This document shows, piece after piece, positions 44,016 through 53,502 of a DNA stretch of 64,000 bases; positions within the stretch are counted from its first letter, which is position 1; every line of letters starts with the position of its first letter. The notes beneath the pieces are model-generated. The model was not told where the DNA came from and made no database searches. It saw only the letters and a list, made by a program, of their open reading frames with translations. Source of the DNA: Mucilaginibacter sp. JRF (lineage in GTDB: Bacteria; Bacteroidota; Bacteroidia; Sphingobacteriales; Sphingobacteriaceae); the NCBI RefSeq assembly GCF_015223065.1, contig NZ_JADFBY010000002.1, positions 620,001 through 684,000 on the forward strand, given 5' to 3'. The position numbers and the translations under genes were made by a program.

Positions 44016-47000
44016 TTAAAAAGTAATATTTAACCCAACTGTAGTTATTACCGGGATAGGGAAACCGTTGCCCGGGTTTTCCGGATCGGGCGCGGTGTAC
44101 GACGATGATTTTATAGTAAGCAGGTTGTTGGCTTGTATAAATATCCTCGCGTTTTGCACTTTCAATTTTTCTAAAGCGTTGCGCAGGTTATAACCTATCT
44201 GCACATTACGTAATTTCAGGTACGATCCGCTTTCAATAAAATAGGTTGAAAAACGGCCTTCGTTATTTCTGTCAACCGTGGTAAGCGCCGGTATGGTTGA
44301 TGATGTGTTTTGTGGTGTCCAGGCTTGTAAGGTGCGTGAGCCCCAGTTAGCACCCGGTGCAAGTGATGAAAAATCACTCAATCCTTTGTAGGTATTGTTT
44401 ACATCATTACCCTGCACGCCTTGCAAAAAGAACGACAGATCGAAATTCTTGTAGCTGATGTTGGCATTAAAACCATACATAAAGTCAGGGTCGCCACGGC
44501 CAATGTAATCACGGTCGCGATCGTTGATCACGTTATCGCCATTTAAGTCCTTGTAGCGGATACGGCCAACACCTTTACCCGGCTGCGCGGGTGAGGCATC
44601 AACCTCGGCCTGGTTTTGGAAAATACCATCAGCTACCCAACCAAACATGGAGTTAACTGATCGGCCAAGGATATTTTTATCGGTACCATTACCCGGGTAT
44701 GAGGTTAATATCTCCGCAGGTAATTCAGTTATTTTATTACGATAGGTTGAGAAGTTACCGGTTAGGTCAACGCGCCAATCGCTAAACGAGGTCGAGTAGT
44801 TCAACACCATCTCAAAACCTTTGTTATCAACAGTAGCGCCATTGGCGTAACGGTCGCCGCCGTTGCCCTTTACAGCAAGGTATGCCGGCCTGATCAATAT
44901 ATCGCTGGTGGTTTTTGTAAAGTAATCGATAGAGCCTGTTATCTTGTTATTCCACAAGCCAAAATCGATACCGTAGTTGTTTTCTACCTTGCTTTCCCAT
45001 TTCAGGTTAGGGTTGCCGGTTTGCACCATCACAAAGCCCGATGGGAGCTGACCGGTACCACCGCCACCTATATCGTAAGCGGCGCCGCCATCAAACCCGC
45101 CTGTAGGGTTGGTGCCATATATAGCCGAGTACAGCGTTTGGGTACCGTAGTCGCCAAACTCCTGGTTACCGGTTTTACCCCAGCCGTAACGTACTTTCAA
45201 GTCCGAAATAAATGGCAGGTGATCTTTAACAAATGCCTCCTCGCTTACACGCCAGCCTAATGATGCTGCCGGGAATATACCATACCTGTTGTTGGCGCCA
45301 AATCTTGATGAACCATCGCGACGAAGCGTAACAGAGGCTATATAACGATCATTATAAGAGTAGTTAACACGACCGAAAACTGATAATAACGCATTGCCGG
45401 TACCGCCGCCGCCATTCAACTGATCGGATGCGCCCACGCTAAGGTAAGCGTAGCTCATATCCTCCAGGGCGAAACCCTGGCGACTGCCCGAGTGATTACG
45501 GTTCATTACACTGATCTGCTCATGGGCGATGAACATATCCAGTTTATGCTTCTTCATCTCCAGGTTGTATGATAACTGGTTTTTCCATATCAGGTTACCA
45601 TCGTAAGCACTGTTGGCGGTTACCGCGTTTGATGGATCGACCAAATAGCCCGAAACGTATGATTTACGCAGCGTACGGTTAAAGTTCACAGCATAATCAA
45701 TACCATAACTGGTTGAAAATTTAAGGTTTGGCAGTATAGACAGATCAGCATAAGCATTACCGAACACACGGCCCAGGTGGTTGATGTTTTGCTTGTTATC
45801 CTCTATCAGCCTAACCGGGTTTTGCCTGTCGGCCATACCGGCCACCGGGCCACCCCAGCCACCATCAATGGTACGTACCGGCAGTATAGAGAAGTTGATC
45901 TGCGATAAGCCTGTAATATCGCCCAAAGGCAACATTGGGTTACGGATGTATGAGCCTGAGAAGTTCTCGCCAATTTTTAAACGTCCGCCAAATAAACTAT
46001 AATCAGAGTTGAACCTTACGGTCATTTTTTGGTTACGGGTTTCTTTGATGATGCCTTTATTATCATAATAACTAACTGAGAACAGGGAGTTGCTTTTTTC
46101 GGTACCGTTTGATACATCAAGGCCATATTGTTGAATTACTGATGTTTGCGATATTTCATCAAACCAACGGGTATCTGCCGGGCGCATGGTTTGCGCGGCA
46201 TCCAAAAACTCAGGTAATACCACACGTGTAAGTGCAGGATTATCAAAATTGTTATTCCACTCATATTTATAGGTTGAGTTAAGGTTAGGGTCTTGCCTGT
46301 CGTTAACTGCCGCTTGCCAGTATGCACGGCCACGGTCGTTAGTGTTCAATACATCAAGCTTTGAGGTGTTGAATTGCAATGAGGTTGACCCGTTGAATGA
46401 TATACGGCTTTGGCCTGCTTTGGCGCGTTTAGTAGTAACAATAATTACACCGCTTGCCGCGCGCGAACCATAAATTGATGCCGATGATGCATCCTTCAGT
46501 ACTTGTATCGATTCAATATCATCAGGGTTAAGCTCCTGCAAACCGCGCTTGGTTGGTACTCCGTCAATTACGTACAATGGGTCGTTATTATTTAACGTAC
46601 CGATACCACGTATGCGCACCGTAGCGCCGCCACCGGGGTTACCATCAGTAGTAATGTTAACACCGGCCACACGGCCCTGTAATGCCTTAACCGGGTTACC
46701 CAGCGGAATATCCTTAATATCCTTAGTGTTTACTACCGATACGGCACCCGTTAAATCCTTTTTACGTTCCTTTTGGTAACCGGTTACCACCACCTCGTTC
46801 AGGTTGGTGTTGCTTACCTCTAAAGTAATGGTAAGCTTATCGGTACTGCTAATTTTACGGGTAACGCTTTGCGCGCCCATATAGCTAAAATTCAGGGTTT
46901 GGCCCACGGCTGCCTGTATGCTAAAGCCACCCTTAGCATCAGTGATCATGGCCTTTTGTGTTTCGATCACGGTAACGGTAACGCCCTCAAGCGGCGCCGA

Positions 47001-47099
47001 ATTTTGATCGGTAACGTTACCGGTAATGGTTGGCGTTTGTGCCAACCCGCTTTGCGCCAGCGCTGTTAGCAGGCAGCAAAAAAGTAATAGTTTTCTCAT
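44016..47099 (-). CDS. SusC/RagA-family TonB-linked outer-membrane transporter
   Basis: TonB-dependent channel pairing with SusD to import oligosaccharide. The 1027-residue protein has a signal peptide, an N-terminal CarboxypepD_reg-like domain (TITGNVTDQNSAPLEGVTVTV, ISSTDKLTITLE), a TonB-box-like EVVVTGYQKERKKDLTGAV, the plug (IRIRGIGTLNNNDPLYVIDGVP), and a barrel to the final residues. No STN sigma-factor signalling domain is seen, so regulation must run through the hybrid sensor upstream. Family clear. Confidence 0.93.
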   Translation of the reverse strand: MRKLLLFCCLLTALAQSGLAQTPTITGNVTDQNSAPLEGVTVTVIETQKAMITDAKGGFSIQAAVGQTLNFSYMGAQSVTRKISSTDKLTITLEVSNTNLNEVVVTGYQKERKKDLTGAVSVVNTKDIKDIPLGNPVKALQGRVAGVNITTDGNPGGGATVRIRGIGTLNNNDPLYVIDGVPTKRGLQELNPDDIESIQVLKDASSASIYGSRAASGVIIVTTKRAKAGQSRISFNGSTSLQFNTSKLDVLNTNDRGRAYWQAAVNDRQDPNLNSTYKYEWNNNFDNPALTRVVLPEFLDAAQTMRPADTRWFDEISQTSVIQQYGLDVSNGTEKSNSLFSVSYYDNKGIIKETRNQKMTVRFNSDYSLFGGRLKIGENFSGSYIRNPMLPLGDITGLSQINFSILPVRTIDGGWGGPVAGMADRQNPVRLIEDNKQNINHLGRVFGNAYADLSILPNLKFSTSYGIDYAVNFNRTLRKSYVSGYLVDPSNAVTANSAYDGNLIWKNQLSYNLEMKKHKLDMFIAHEQISVMNRNHSGSRQGFALEDMSYAYLSVGASDQLNGGGGTGNALLSVFGRVNYSYNDRYIASVTLRRDGSSRFGANNRYGIFPAASLGWRVSEEAFVKDHLPFISDLKVRYGWGKTGNQEFGDYGTQTLYSAIYGTNPTGGFDGGAAYDIGGGGTGQLPSGFVMVQTGNPNLKWESKVENNYGIDFGLWNNKITGSIDYFTKTTSDILIRPAYLAVKGNGGDRYANGATVDNKGFEMVLNYSTSFSDWRVDLTGNFSTYRNKITELPAEILTSYPGNGTDKNILGRSVNSMFGWVADGIFQNQAEVDASPAQPGKGVGRIRYKDLNGDNVINDRDRDYIGRGDPDFMYGFNANISYKNFDLSFFLQGVQGNDVNNTYKGLSDFSSLAPGANWGSRTLQAWTPQNTSSTIPALTTVDRNNEGRFSTYFIESGSYLKLRNVQIGYNLRNALEKLKVQNARIFIQANNLLTIKSSSYTAPDPENPGNGFPIPVITTVGLNITF

Positions 47100-47117
47100 T
47101 GTTGGTTTTAATTTGGT

Positions 47118-48020
47118 TTATAACTGTAGGTGTAAGTTCAAAAACTCGTGCAGTTCGGTTGGTTGGTAGGCAGGGCAGCCACCTTTTTTTGAGGCCACAA
47201 AAGCGCCCATGGCTACGGCGTTATCTATAATGGTTTGTGCGGGTTTACTCTGATTATGGTTGTAAATAAAGGCAGCTAAAAAAGCATCGCCGCTGCCAAT
47301 GGTATCGGCCATTTTTATGATCGGCGGATGCGCCTGGAAAACATCGCTGCCATTAAAATATAGTGCCCCGTTGCGGCCACGGGTTAGTATTATCTCGCTC
47401 AGGCCGAATTTCTCCTGCAAAAAAAGTATCTGGCTATGGTTATCATCCGGCGCGCCGAATAGTTCGCATATAATGTTGATCTCCTCCTGGTTACATTTCA
47501 GTATATCGGTTTTCAAAAGCAGATCGTGCAGCAGGGTAGGTGTAAAATGCGGCGGACGAAGGTTAACGTCAAACACCTTTATGGCATCTGTTTCAAGCAG
47601 TTTAAAAAGGGTGTCGCGCGAGGTAGCCTCGCGTGATGCCAGGGTGCCGTAAACCAGGTACCGCGCGGCGGATAATACCTCTGTTTGCTCATCGTTATAC
47701 ACGATATGATCCCACGCTACGGGCGATACTATGGTATATTTTACCTCCTCGCTACCGTTAACATCGGCTATAACCACGCCGGTTTTGTAAACGTTGTCGG
47801 TTTGTATCAGCCCGGCAGCAATACCGGCCGATTTGATCAATGCCATCAGCTCGCGGCCATTCTCATCATCACCAATGCGGCTGATCATGCCTGCCGGTAG
47901 GCCCAACTTATTGAGGTGATAGCATACATTGAGCGGCGCGCCGCCTGCTTGTGGTCCATCGGGTAAAATATCCCATAATACTTCGCCGTAGCAAACAGCT
48001 AAATTTTGTTGATGTAACAT
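47118..48020 (-). CDS. PfkB-family sugar kinase, probable fructokinase
   Basis: Phosphorylates fructose with ATP in the cytoplasm. The 300-residue protein has the two PfkB signatures: GAPLNVCYHLNKLG near the N-terminus and DTIGSGDAFLAAF near the C-terminus with catalytic Asp and anion hole. Ribokinase-type folds also phosphorylate other sugars; fructose is inferred from the operon (sugar porter, GH32, GH172). It overlaps nothing and is 18 bases from susC. Confidence 0.85.
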   Translation of the reverse strand: MLHQQNLAVCYGEVLWDILPDGPQAGGAPLNVCYHLNKLGLPAGMISRIGDDENGRELMALIKSAGIAAGLIQTDNVYKTGVVIADVNGSEEVKYTIVSPVAWDHIVYNDEQTEVLSAARYLVYGTLASREATSRDTLFKLLETDAIKVFDVNLRPPHFTPTLLHDLLLKTDILKCNQEEINIICELFGAPDDNHSQILFLQEKFGLSEIILTRGRNGALYFNGSDVFQAHPPIIKMADTIGSGDAFLAAFIYNHNQSKPAQTIIDNAVAMGAFVASKKGGCPAYQPTELHEFLNLHLQL

Positions 48021-48031
48021 AGCTTTCGGGA

Positions 48032-49357
48032 TTAATGCGTGATAAGGTTGGTTTCAATTTGTTCGAGGCTGCGACCCTTGGTTTCGGGCATAAACTTCCA
48101 TACAAAAATGAGTTGGCACACCATCATGGCGGCGAAGAACAGGAAGGTGGTTTGGCCGCCCAGTTTCTCGGCAAAGTAGGGGAAGCAGAAGGCTATCGCC
48201 GCCGCCATTATCCAATGGGTAGAGCTGCCCAGGGTTTGCCCCTTTGCACGTACCGAGTTAGGGAATATCTCGGATATAAATACCCATATAACCGCCCCCT
48301 GCGAAAAGGCGAAAAAGGCGATAAATATCATGATGTATACCGGTATGGAGAACCCGCTTTGCGCCGCGTTGTTAAATGAGAATGCAACCAATAATAACGA
48401 ACTGATGAGCCCGAATGAGCCAATGAGCATCAGCGTACGGCGGCCAACCTTGTCAATAATATTAATTGCCGCCAGCGTAAACACAAAGTTAATAACGCCA
48501 ATACCCACGGTTGATAGCAGCGAGGTATGAGCCCCAAGCCCGGCCATTTCAAATATCCGCGGAGCGTAATATATAATGGCATTGATGCCCGATACCTGGT
48601 TAAAAAAGGCGAACAGCACGGCCAAAACTATTGGCGTACGGTAATGGCCCGATAATAAATTATCCTGATGGCCGGGAGTTGAATGGGTTGATGCCTTTAT
48701 GGTTTGCAGCTCCTGCTCGCTGTTTAGGGGGTCAATAATATCTAATATGGCTTTGGCCCTGGTAAATTCTTTTTTATGCAGAATGAGCCAGCGCGGGCTT
48801 TCGGGGATGAACCTGATCAGTACAAGAAACACCAATGACGGCACGGCCTGTACACCCAGCATAAAGCGCCAGCTATCGTCGCCCATTTGGCTGATGAGGT
48901 AGTTTGACAGGTATGATACCAGGATGCCCAGCACTACATTAAATTGAAAAAGTCCTACCAGCTTACCCCGCCTGTCGGCAGGCGATACTTCTGAAATGTA
49001 GATAGGAGCCGTTACCGATGATATGCCTACACCCAAGCCACCCAAAAACCGGAATATCAGGAATATGGTCCAGTTATTGGCGAATGCAGTACCTAATGAT
49101 GATAGCAGGTAGGCAGCGGCCACAAAGTAAAGCGTGTTCTTACGGCCAAACATATCCGACGGTTTGGCGCCTAACAATGAACCGATCACTGTGCCTATTA
49201 AGGCAATGGATATGGTGAGGCCGTGTTCAAATACGGTAAGCTCCCAATATTGCTGTATGGCCTTCTCGGCTCCGGAAATTACGGCGGTATCAAACCCGAA
49301 CAGGAAGCCGCCAAGCGCCACGACCATTGACCAGGCCAGCACAGAGTTTTTGTTCAT
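48032..49357 (-). CDS. MFS sugar porter (proton symporter type)
   Basis: Inner-membrane transporter, 441 residues, about 12 helices. Sugar-porter signatures: GFDTAVISGA in helix 1, DMFGRKNTLYF loop, PESPRWLILH after helix 6, and PETKGRSLEQIE at the end. It begins the fructan operon on the minus strand. Fructose is the likely substrate (inference from fructokinase behind it). The promoter region upstream contains palindromes and the sensor gene beyond. Confidence 0.9.
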   Translation of the reverse strand: MNKNSVLAWSMVVALGGFLFGFDTAVISGAEKAIQQYWELTVFEHGLTISIALIGTVIGSLLGAKPSDMFGRKNTLYFVAAAYLLSSLGTAFANNWTIFLIFRFLGGLGVGISSVTAPIYISEVSPADRRGKLVGLFQFNVVLGILVSYLSNYLISQMGDDSWRFMLGVQAVPSLVFLVLIRFIPESPRWLILHKKEFTRAKAILDIIDPLNSEQELQTIKASTHSTPGHQDNLLSGHYRTPIVLAVLFAFFNQVSGINAIIYYAPRIFEMAGLGAHTSLLSTVGIGVINFVFTLAAINIIDKVGRRTLMLIGSFGLISSLLLVAFSFNNAAQSGFSIPVYIMIFIAFFAFSQGAVIWVFISEIFPNSVRAKGQTLGSSTHWIMAAAIAFCFPYFAEKLGGQTTFLFFAAMMVCQLIFVWKFMPETKGRSLEQIETNLITH

Positions 49358-49442
49358 AAAGTATAGTTTTATTATTGGTTACTGCCGCAAATTATGTTGC
49401 CGGGTAGGGTGCAGGCTGCAATCTTCTATCAAAAAGCATTAA

Positions 49443-49455
49443 AAATGTAACATTT
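49443..49455. promoter_or_regulatory. Palindrome AAATGTAACATTT upstream of the fructan operon
   Basis: Perfect 13-base inverted repeat about 86 bases before the sugar porter start. It shares the core ATGTwACAT with a second site at 49544. Possible operator; binding protein unknown. Confidence 0.4.
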
Positions 49456-49543
49456 GTTAATGTGTTGATTTTTAGTATTTTGATGTTTTGATGGTGCGGT
49501 TTATTTAAACCGATGTTAGGTTTTGTTACTATGTATGTTTGGT

Positions 49544-49554
49544 TATGTTACATA
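49544..49554. promoter_or_regulatory. Palindrome TATGTTACATA, second site upstream of the fructan operon
   Basis: Perfect 11-base inverted repeat with the core ATGTTACAT, about 100 bases from the first. The remaining 352-base gap (49358-49709) holds a terminator and otherwise AT-rich DNA with no ORF. Confidence 0.4.
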
Positions 49555-49665
49555 GCTGTAGGGGTGTGTTTAATACACCATTAAGCACACCTTAGCGCTA
49601 ATTATGGTGCTTTTTTATGATGACGGTAATAGTTTGCCAGGTTTACCCAACGCTGCAAAACAAAA

Positions 49666-49686
49666 AAGGCCGGATTAACCGGCCTT
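49666..49686 (-). terminator. Terminator after the hybrid sensor gene
   Basis: AAGGCCGG / CCGGCCTT with a five-base loop and, on the minus strand, TTTTTTGTTTTG. It stands 24 bases after the sensor stop. Confidence 0.82.
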
Positions 49687-49709
49687 GAATAAGTTTTATG
49701 TGTTATATA

Positions 49710-52475
49710 TTAAACCTGAGTTTTGCGCTTGTACTCGCTGGGGGTACAGTTGTATTTGCCCTTAAATACGGTGGCGAAATAGTTGGGGTTTGAAAAGCCT
49801 ACGGCGTAGGTTATTTCGGCAATGGTCATGTCTTCGTTAAGCAGCAGGTAGGTGGCTTTTTTTAGTCGCCTGTTTAAAATATAGTCGGTAATGCTGCAAC
49901 CCAGCAGGGCCTTAACCTTGCGGTACAATTGTATGCGCGATACGCCTATCACCTTGCATATATCATCAACATTAAATTTATCGTTCGATAGGTTTTGCTC
50001 TACAATACCGGCAAAGTCATTCAGGAATTTCTTGTCTATTTGCCTTGAGCCTGATGCGCGTTCAAGTGGCGTAATATCGCTGGTGAACCTATCCTTAAGC
50101 AAGCGGCGGTTATGCAGCAGGTTATTTACGCTGGCCTGTAAATGCTCCATGTTAAATGGTTTGGTAATGTACAGATCGGCCATGGCATTAATGCCCGATA
50201 TTTGCTGCTCCATGCTGCCCTGCGCGGTAAGCAGTATAATAGGTATATGCGATGTGCGCACATCCGACTTCAACTTTTCGCACAGCGTTTTGCCTGATAC
50301 TTCAGGCAAAACCACGTCGGACAGAATAAGATCAGGCACCAGCTCATAAGCCTTGGTAATGGCATCGGTACCGGTGGTGGCGGTGAACACCTCATAGTCT
50401 GCCGAAAATTTATCTGCCAGGTAATCCAGCAGTTCGGTATTATCCTCAACAATAAGTATGGAGTGATGCTTGGGCTCATCAAACGGACGGTTATCAGTAA
50501 CCTTTACCGGCTCCTTAATATCGGCATTATATATGGCCGATCGTGTTTCCATCCCCGCCCAGTTGCCCGGCAGTACTGATCGTTCATCATCGCTTAAATG
50601 CGTGTTACCTAATGGCAGGCTTACAGTAAAGGTGCTGCCATGCCATTTTTCGCTGGTTACGTTAATGTGGCCGTGGTGCAGGGCTACGATCTCCTTTGAC
50701 AACGAAAGCCCGATACCCGAGCCATTCAAAGGTATGTGATCGCTCTGATAAAAATGATCAAAAACAAGTTTCAATTCCTCAGTGCTCATACCTACGCCGG
50801 TATCCTGCACGTCAATTTCTACATGGTCATTTAACCGGGTTATCTTTACCTTAATGCGCCCCTTTTCGCCGGTAAATTTTATGGCATTGGCCAGCAGGTT
50901 AAAAAATACCTTTTCGAGCATGGCGGCATCAAACCAGCATTTTATATCACTCTCTGCCGATGATATGGTGAGCGATATATGCTGCTTTTGCGCATGCATC
51001 CTAAAGTTATCAACCACATCGCGCACAAAGGCTACCAGGTTACCCTCGGCGGTTTTAATGCTTTGTTTATCGTACTCTATTTTTCGGTAATCAATTATCT
51101 GGTTAACCATGCGCAGCAGGCGGTGACTGTTCTGATGTATGAGGCGCATGCTTTTGCCCTCCATGGCCATCAGTTTCTGATTGTTCATCATATCTTGCAA
51201 GGGCGATAATATCAGCGTAAGCGGCGTACGAAACTCGTGCGATACATTGGTAAAAAAGTTTAGCTTGGCCTCTGTAGCTACCTCCGCACGTGCCGACATT
51301 TCGAGCAACTGGTTTCGCTGCGACATGATCTCCCCGTTCTTGGCATTCAGGCTTTTGTTGATCTTGCGATTCTCGTTAAGCGAGTAAAATGCCAGTCCGC
51401 CAAATATTACCGTAAGCACCAGGGCTATCACAATAATATCGAGTACTATTTGCTGGTTGTTGTATATGTTTTGCTGCTCGGCTATCAGTAATTGCTGGTG
51501 CTCAATATCCTTTTGCTGGCTTTGCACCTTGTCCCATTGCAGGTTCATGAGCTGCACGTTGGCCGAGTCGATCACCAGCGATTTAAGGATGTTCTCGCGT
51601 GAGAAAGGTTCCTTATTCAATATCTTAAAAGCGGTGGCAATAGCTTCCTTACCGCCGGTAGGGTATAGTACGCTGGCATCAATAACCTTACCGGCTATCA
51701 TTTGCAAACCACCACCCTGACCGGGCAGCGCATCAACCCCTACAATACGTGCTGCCGATGCGGTTTGCAGCGCCTGTAACGATTCGCTAACGCCCGAAGC
51801 CATTACATCGTTATGGGCAAAAACGGCATCTATACCCGGTAGTTCATCTTTTATGCGGGCCAGTTGCCTGCGTGTGTTGGGTTTTAGCCAGTCGCCATAA
51901 ACCTTTGTGGCGATATGCACATCCGGAAACTGTTTCAATCCATCCCGAAAACCCCTGTCGCGTTCAATAGCGGGCGATGAACCGGGCAGTCCCATTACTT
52001 CTAAAACCGATGCTTTGCCCTTTGAGGTAGAGCCAATATACTCGCCCGCCATTTTGCCCAGCTGATAGTTATCGGCCCCAACATAAGCCGTATAAAGTGC
52101 CGATGATGTTTTACGATCGATAATAACTACGGGTATGCCTTTATTATAAACTTCCTCAACAATTTCGGTAAGGGGTTGGGCTTCGTTAGGGGAGATGATG
52201 AGTAGATCGATACCCTGGCGCAACATTTTGCGTACATGCGCTATTTGTTTGCTGCTGCTGTTTTGGGCATCGGTATAAATGAATTTTGTACCGGGGTGCA
52301 GCGATAGCTCTATCTTCATTTCATCGAGCATGGTTTTGCGCCACAGATCGGTACCCACACATTGCGAAAAACCTATGCGGTATGCCGTGCGCTCTTTTTT
52401 ATTTTGACAGCCGGTAAACAGCATTAACGGCAATAGCAATGCCAGCAATATATAAGCTGTATGGATCTTTCTCAT
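49710..52475 (-). CDS. Hybrid two-component sensor/AraC regulator (HTCS) with a periplasmic sugar-binding domain
   Basis: One-protein sensor-regulator of 921 residues. In order: a signal with lipobox FTGC (C23), a PBP type 1 sugar-binding domain (about 30-315; VVIIDRKTS, AHNDVMAS), a membrane helix (about 345-365), HisKA with phosphoacceptor His in VSHEFRTPLTLIL, HATPase_c (GVGMS, GSGIGLSL), a receiver domain with phospho-acceptor Asp in ILSDVVLPEVSGK, and a C-terminal AraC helix-turn-helix (FSNPNYFATVFKGKY). The layout matches the fructose-sensing HTCS of Bacteroides fructan loci (BT1754 type). It lies upstream of, and in the same direction as, the operon it should control. The lipobox in addition to a membrane helix is unusual. 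Confidence 0.9.
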   Translation of the reverse strand: MRKIHTAYILLALLLPLMLFTGCQNKKERTAYRIGFSQCVGTDLWRKTMLDEMKIELSLHPGTKFIYTDAQNSSSKQIAHVRKMLRQGIDLLIISPNEAQPLTEIVEEVYNKGIPVVIIDRKTSSALYTAYVGADNYQLGKMAGEYIGSTSKGKASVLEVMGLPGSSPAIERDRGFRDGLKQFPDVHIATKVYGDWLKPNTRRQLARIKDELPGIDAVFAHNDVMASGVSESLQALQTASAARIVGVDALPGQGGGLQMIAGKVIDASVLYPTGGKEAIATAFKILNKEPFSRENILKSLVIDSANVQLMNLQWDKVQSQQKDIEHQQLLIAEQQNIYNNQQIVLDIIVIALVLTVIFGGLAFYSLNENRKINKSLNAKNGEIMSQRNQLLEMSARAEVATEAKLNFFTNVSHEFRTPLTLILSPLQDMMNNQKLMAMEGKSMRLIHQNSHRLLRMVNQIIDYRKIEYDKQSIKTAEGNLVAFVRDVVDNFRMHAQKQHISLTISSAESDIKCWFDAAMLEKVFFNLLANAIKFTGEKGRIKVKITRLNDHVEIDVQDTGVGMSTEELKLVFDHFYQSDHIPLNGSGIGLSLSKEIVALHHGHINVTSEKWHGSTFTVSLPLGNTHLSDDERSVLPGNWAGMETRSAIYNADIKEPVKVTDNRPFDEPKHHSILIVEDNTELLDYLADKFSADYEVFTATTGTDAITKAYELVPDLILSDVVLPEVSGKTLCEKLKSDVRTSHIPIILLTAQGSMEQQISGINAMADLYITKPFNMEHLQASVNNLLHNRRLLKDRFTSDITPLERASGSRQIDKKFLNDFAGIVEQNLSNDKFNVDDICKVIGVSRIQLYRKVKALLGCSITDYILNRRLKKATYLLLNEDMTIAEITYAVGFSNPNYFATVFKGKYNCTPSEYKRKTQV

Positions 52476-52600
52476 TGAATGTAAGTGCAGGTTTAAAACT
52501 GGTATGCCCGATAGGATACAGGATTTTAAGCACTAAATCTAAGAAAAAATAGGGTAAAGGCAAGTTTAATATGCTGATTTAAACAGCTGACTACGCTCTG

Positions 52601-53419
52601 TTAGCCCGCTATTTTTGACGGCGGCGTACCATACATCTTTTTAAACGAGAACGAGAAATGCGACAGATCCTCAAACCCAACTTCGAGGTATACGTCAGAC
52701 GGAGTGCGGCCTTTCTCGCGCATAAGGTAATAGGCTTCCTGCAGGCGGCGTTGCTGTAACCAGCGGCTTGGCGAGTTGTGGAAGATATGTTCAAAATCGC
52801 GCTTAAAGGTGGCCAGGCTGCGCCCGGTTAAGTAAGCAAAGCGGTTAAGGTGCACGTTAAAATGGAAATTCTTGTTCATAAAAGCTTCCAGATCGATTTT
52901 ACCCGGCTCACTAAAATCAAACAGAATATCCTTCATTTCAGGGTGTGAGCGCAGCAGTAGCATGATGGCCTCACGCTGTTTCAGTACTTGTAGCTGTTGG
53001 TCGGCAGGCTGATCGCCCTCAATATAAGGCATCAGCGAATCCATAAAGCCTTTTAAAAAACTATCGCCGTTCAGTAATATCACCGGGTCGTTGGTGAAGG
53101 GCTTACCATGTAAGGCATCATGGGCGTATTCGCGACTAAAATTTTGCAGCGCCATTTGATCGAGATAGATGGATACCGATTTGAACACACCGCCCTGTGG
53201 CGGCTGCTTGGTGAACTTTAGCAGTTGGTTGCGCCTCACAAAACGGAAATCGCCCTCGTTAAAAATAAAATCCTTATCGCCATTATTTACGGTAAGTGTG
53301 CCCGATATCTGATAGCTCAGCACGTGCTCGGGCACAAACTGCTCGCCCGAACGGTTGCGGCTGTAATAGCACGAGTAGGTTATGGGTGAGCTTAGCTTAT
53401 CGGTTTTTGTATCGGCCAT
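52601..53419 (-). CDS. AraC-family transcriptional regulator
   Basis: A 272-residue regulator: an N-terminal cupin-like sensing domain (about 20-130; SGTLTVNNGDKDFIFNEGDFRFVRR) and a C-terminal double helix-turn-helix (SRWLQQRRLQEAYYLM, VYLEVGFEDLSHFSFSFKKMYG). I start at ATG 53419; the upstream TTG belongs to the promoter box. It probably governs the short-chain dehydrogenase gene just upstream, a pairing common in Bacteroidota. Ligand unknown. Confidence 0.88.
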   Translation of the reverse strand: MADTKTDKLSSPITYSCYYSRNRSGEQFVPEHVLSYQISGTLTVNNGDKDFIFNEGDFRFVRRNQLLKFTKQPPQGGVFKSVSIYLDQMALQNFSREYAHDALHGKPFTNDPVILLNGDSFLKGFMDSLMPYIEGDQPADQQLQVLKQREAIMLLLRSHPEMKDILFDFSEPGKIDLEAFMNKNFHFNVHLNRFAYLTGRSLATFKRDFEHIFHNSPSRWLQQRRLQEAYYLMREKGRTPSDVYLEVGFEDLSHFSFSFKKMYGTPPSKIAG

Positions 53420-53425
53420 TATTTT

Positions 53426-53433
53426 CAAATTTA
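53426..53433 (-). promoter_or_regulatory. Promoter -7 box TAAATTTG abutting the AraC regulator start
   Basis: Exact TAnnTTTG on the minus strand, six bases before the ATG at 53419. It implies a leaderless or near-leaderless mRNA. Confidence 0.5.
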
Positions 53434-53502
53434 CAAAAAAGCAGGTAGCACACGGTGTTTGCCAAGCCGTGCGCTACCGCTGCAAAATACAGATACCTGT
53501 TT

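Noticed and set aside
49586..49616. Plus-strand terminator between sensor and porter genes
   Set aside because: A weak AAGCAC/GTGCTT stem with T6 exists, but no plus-strand gene lies upstream.
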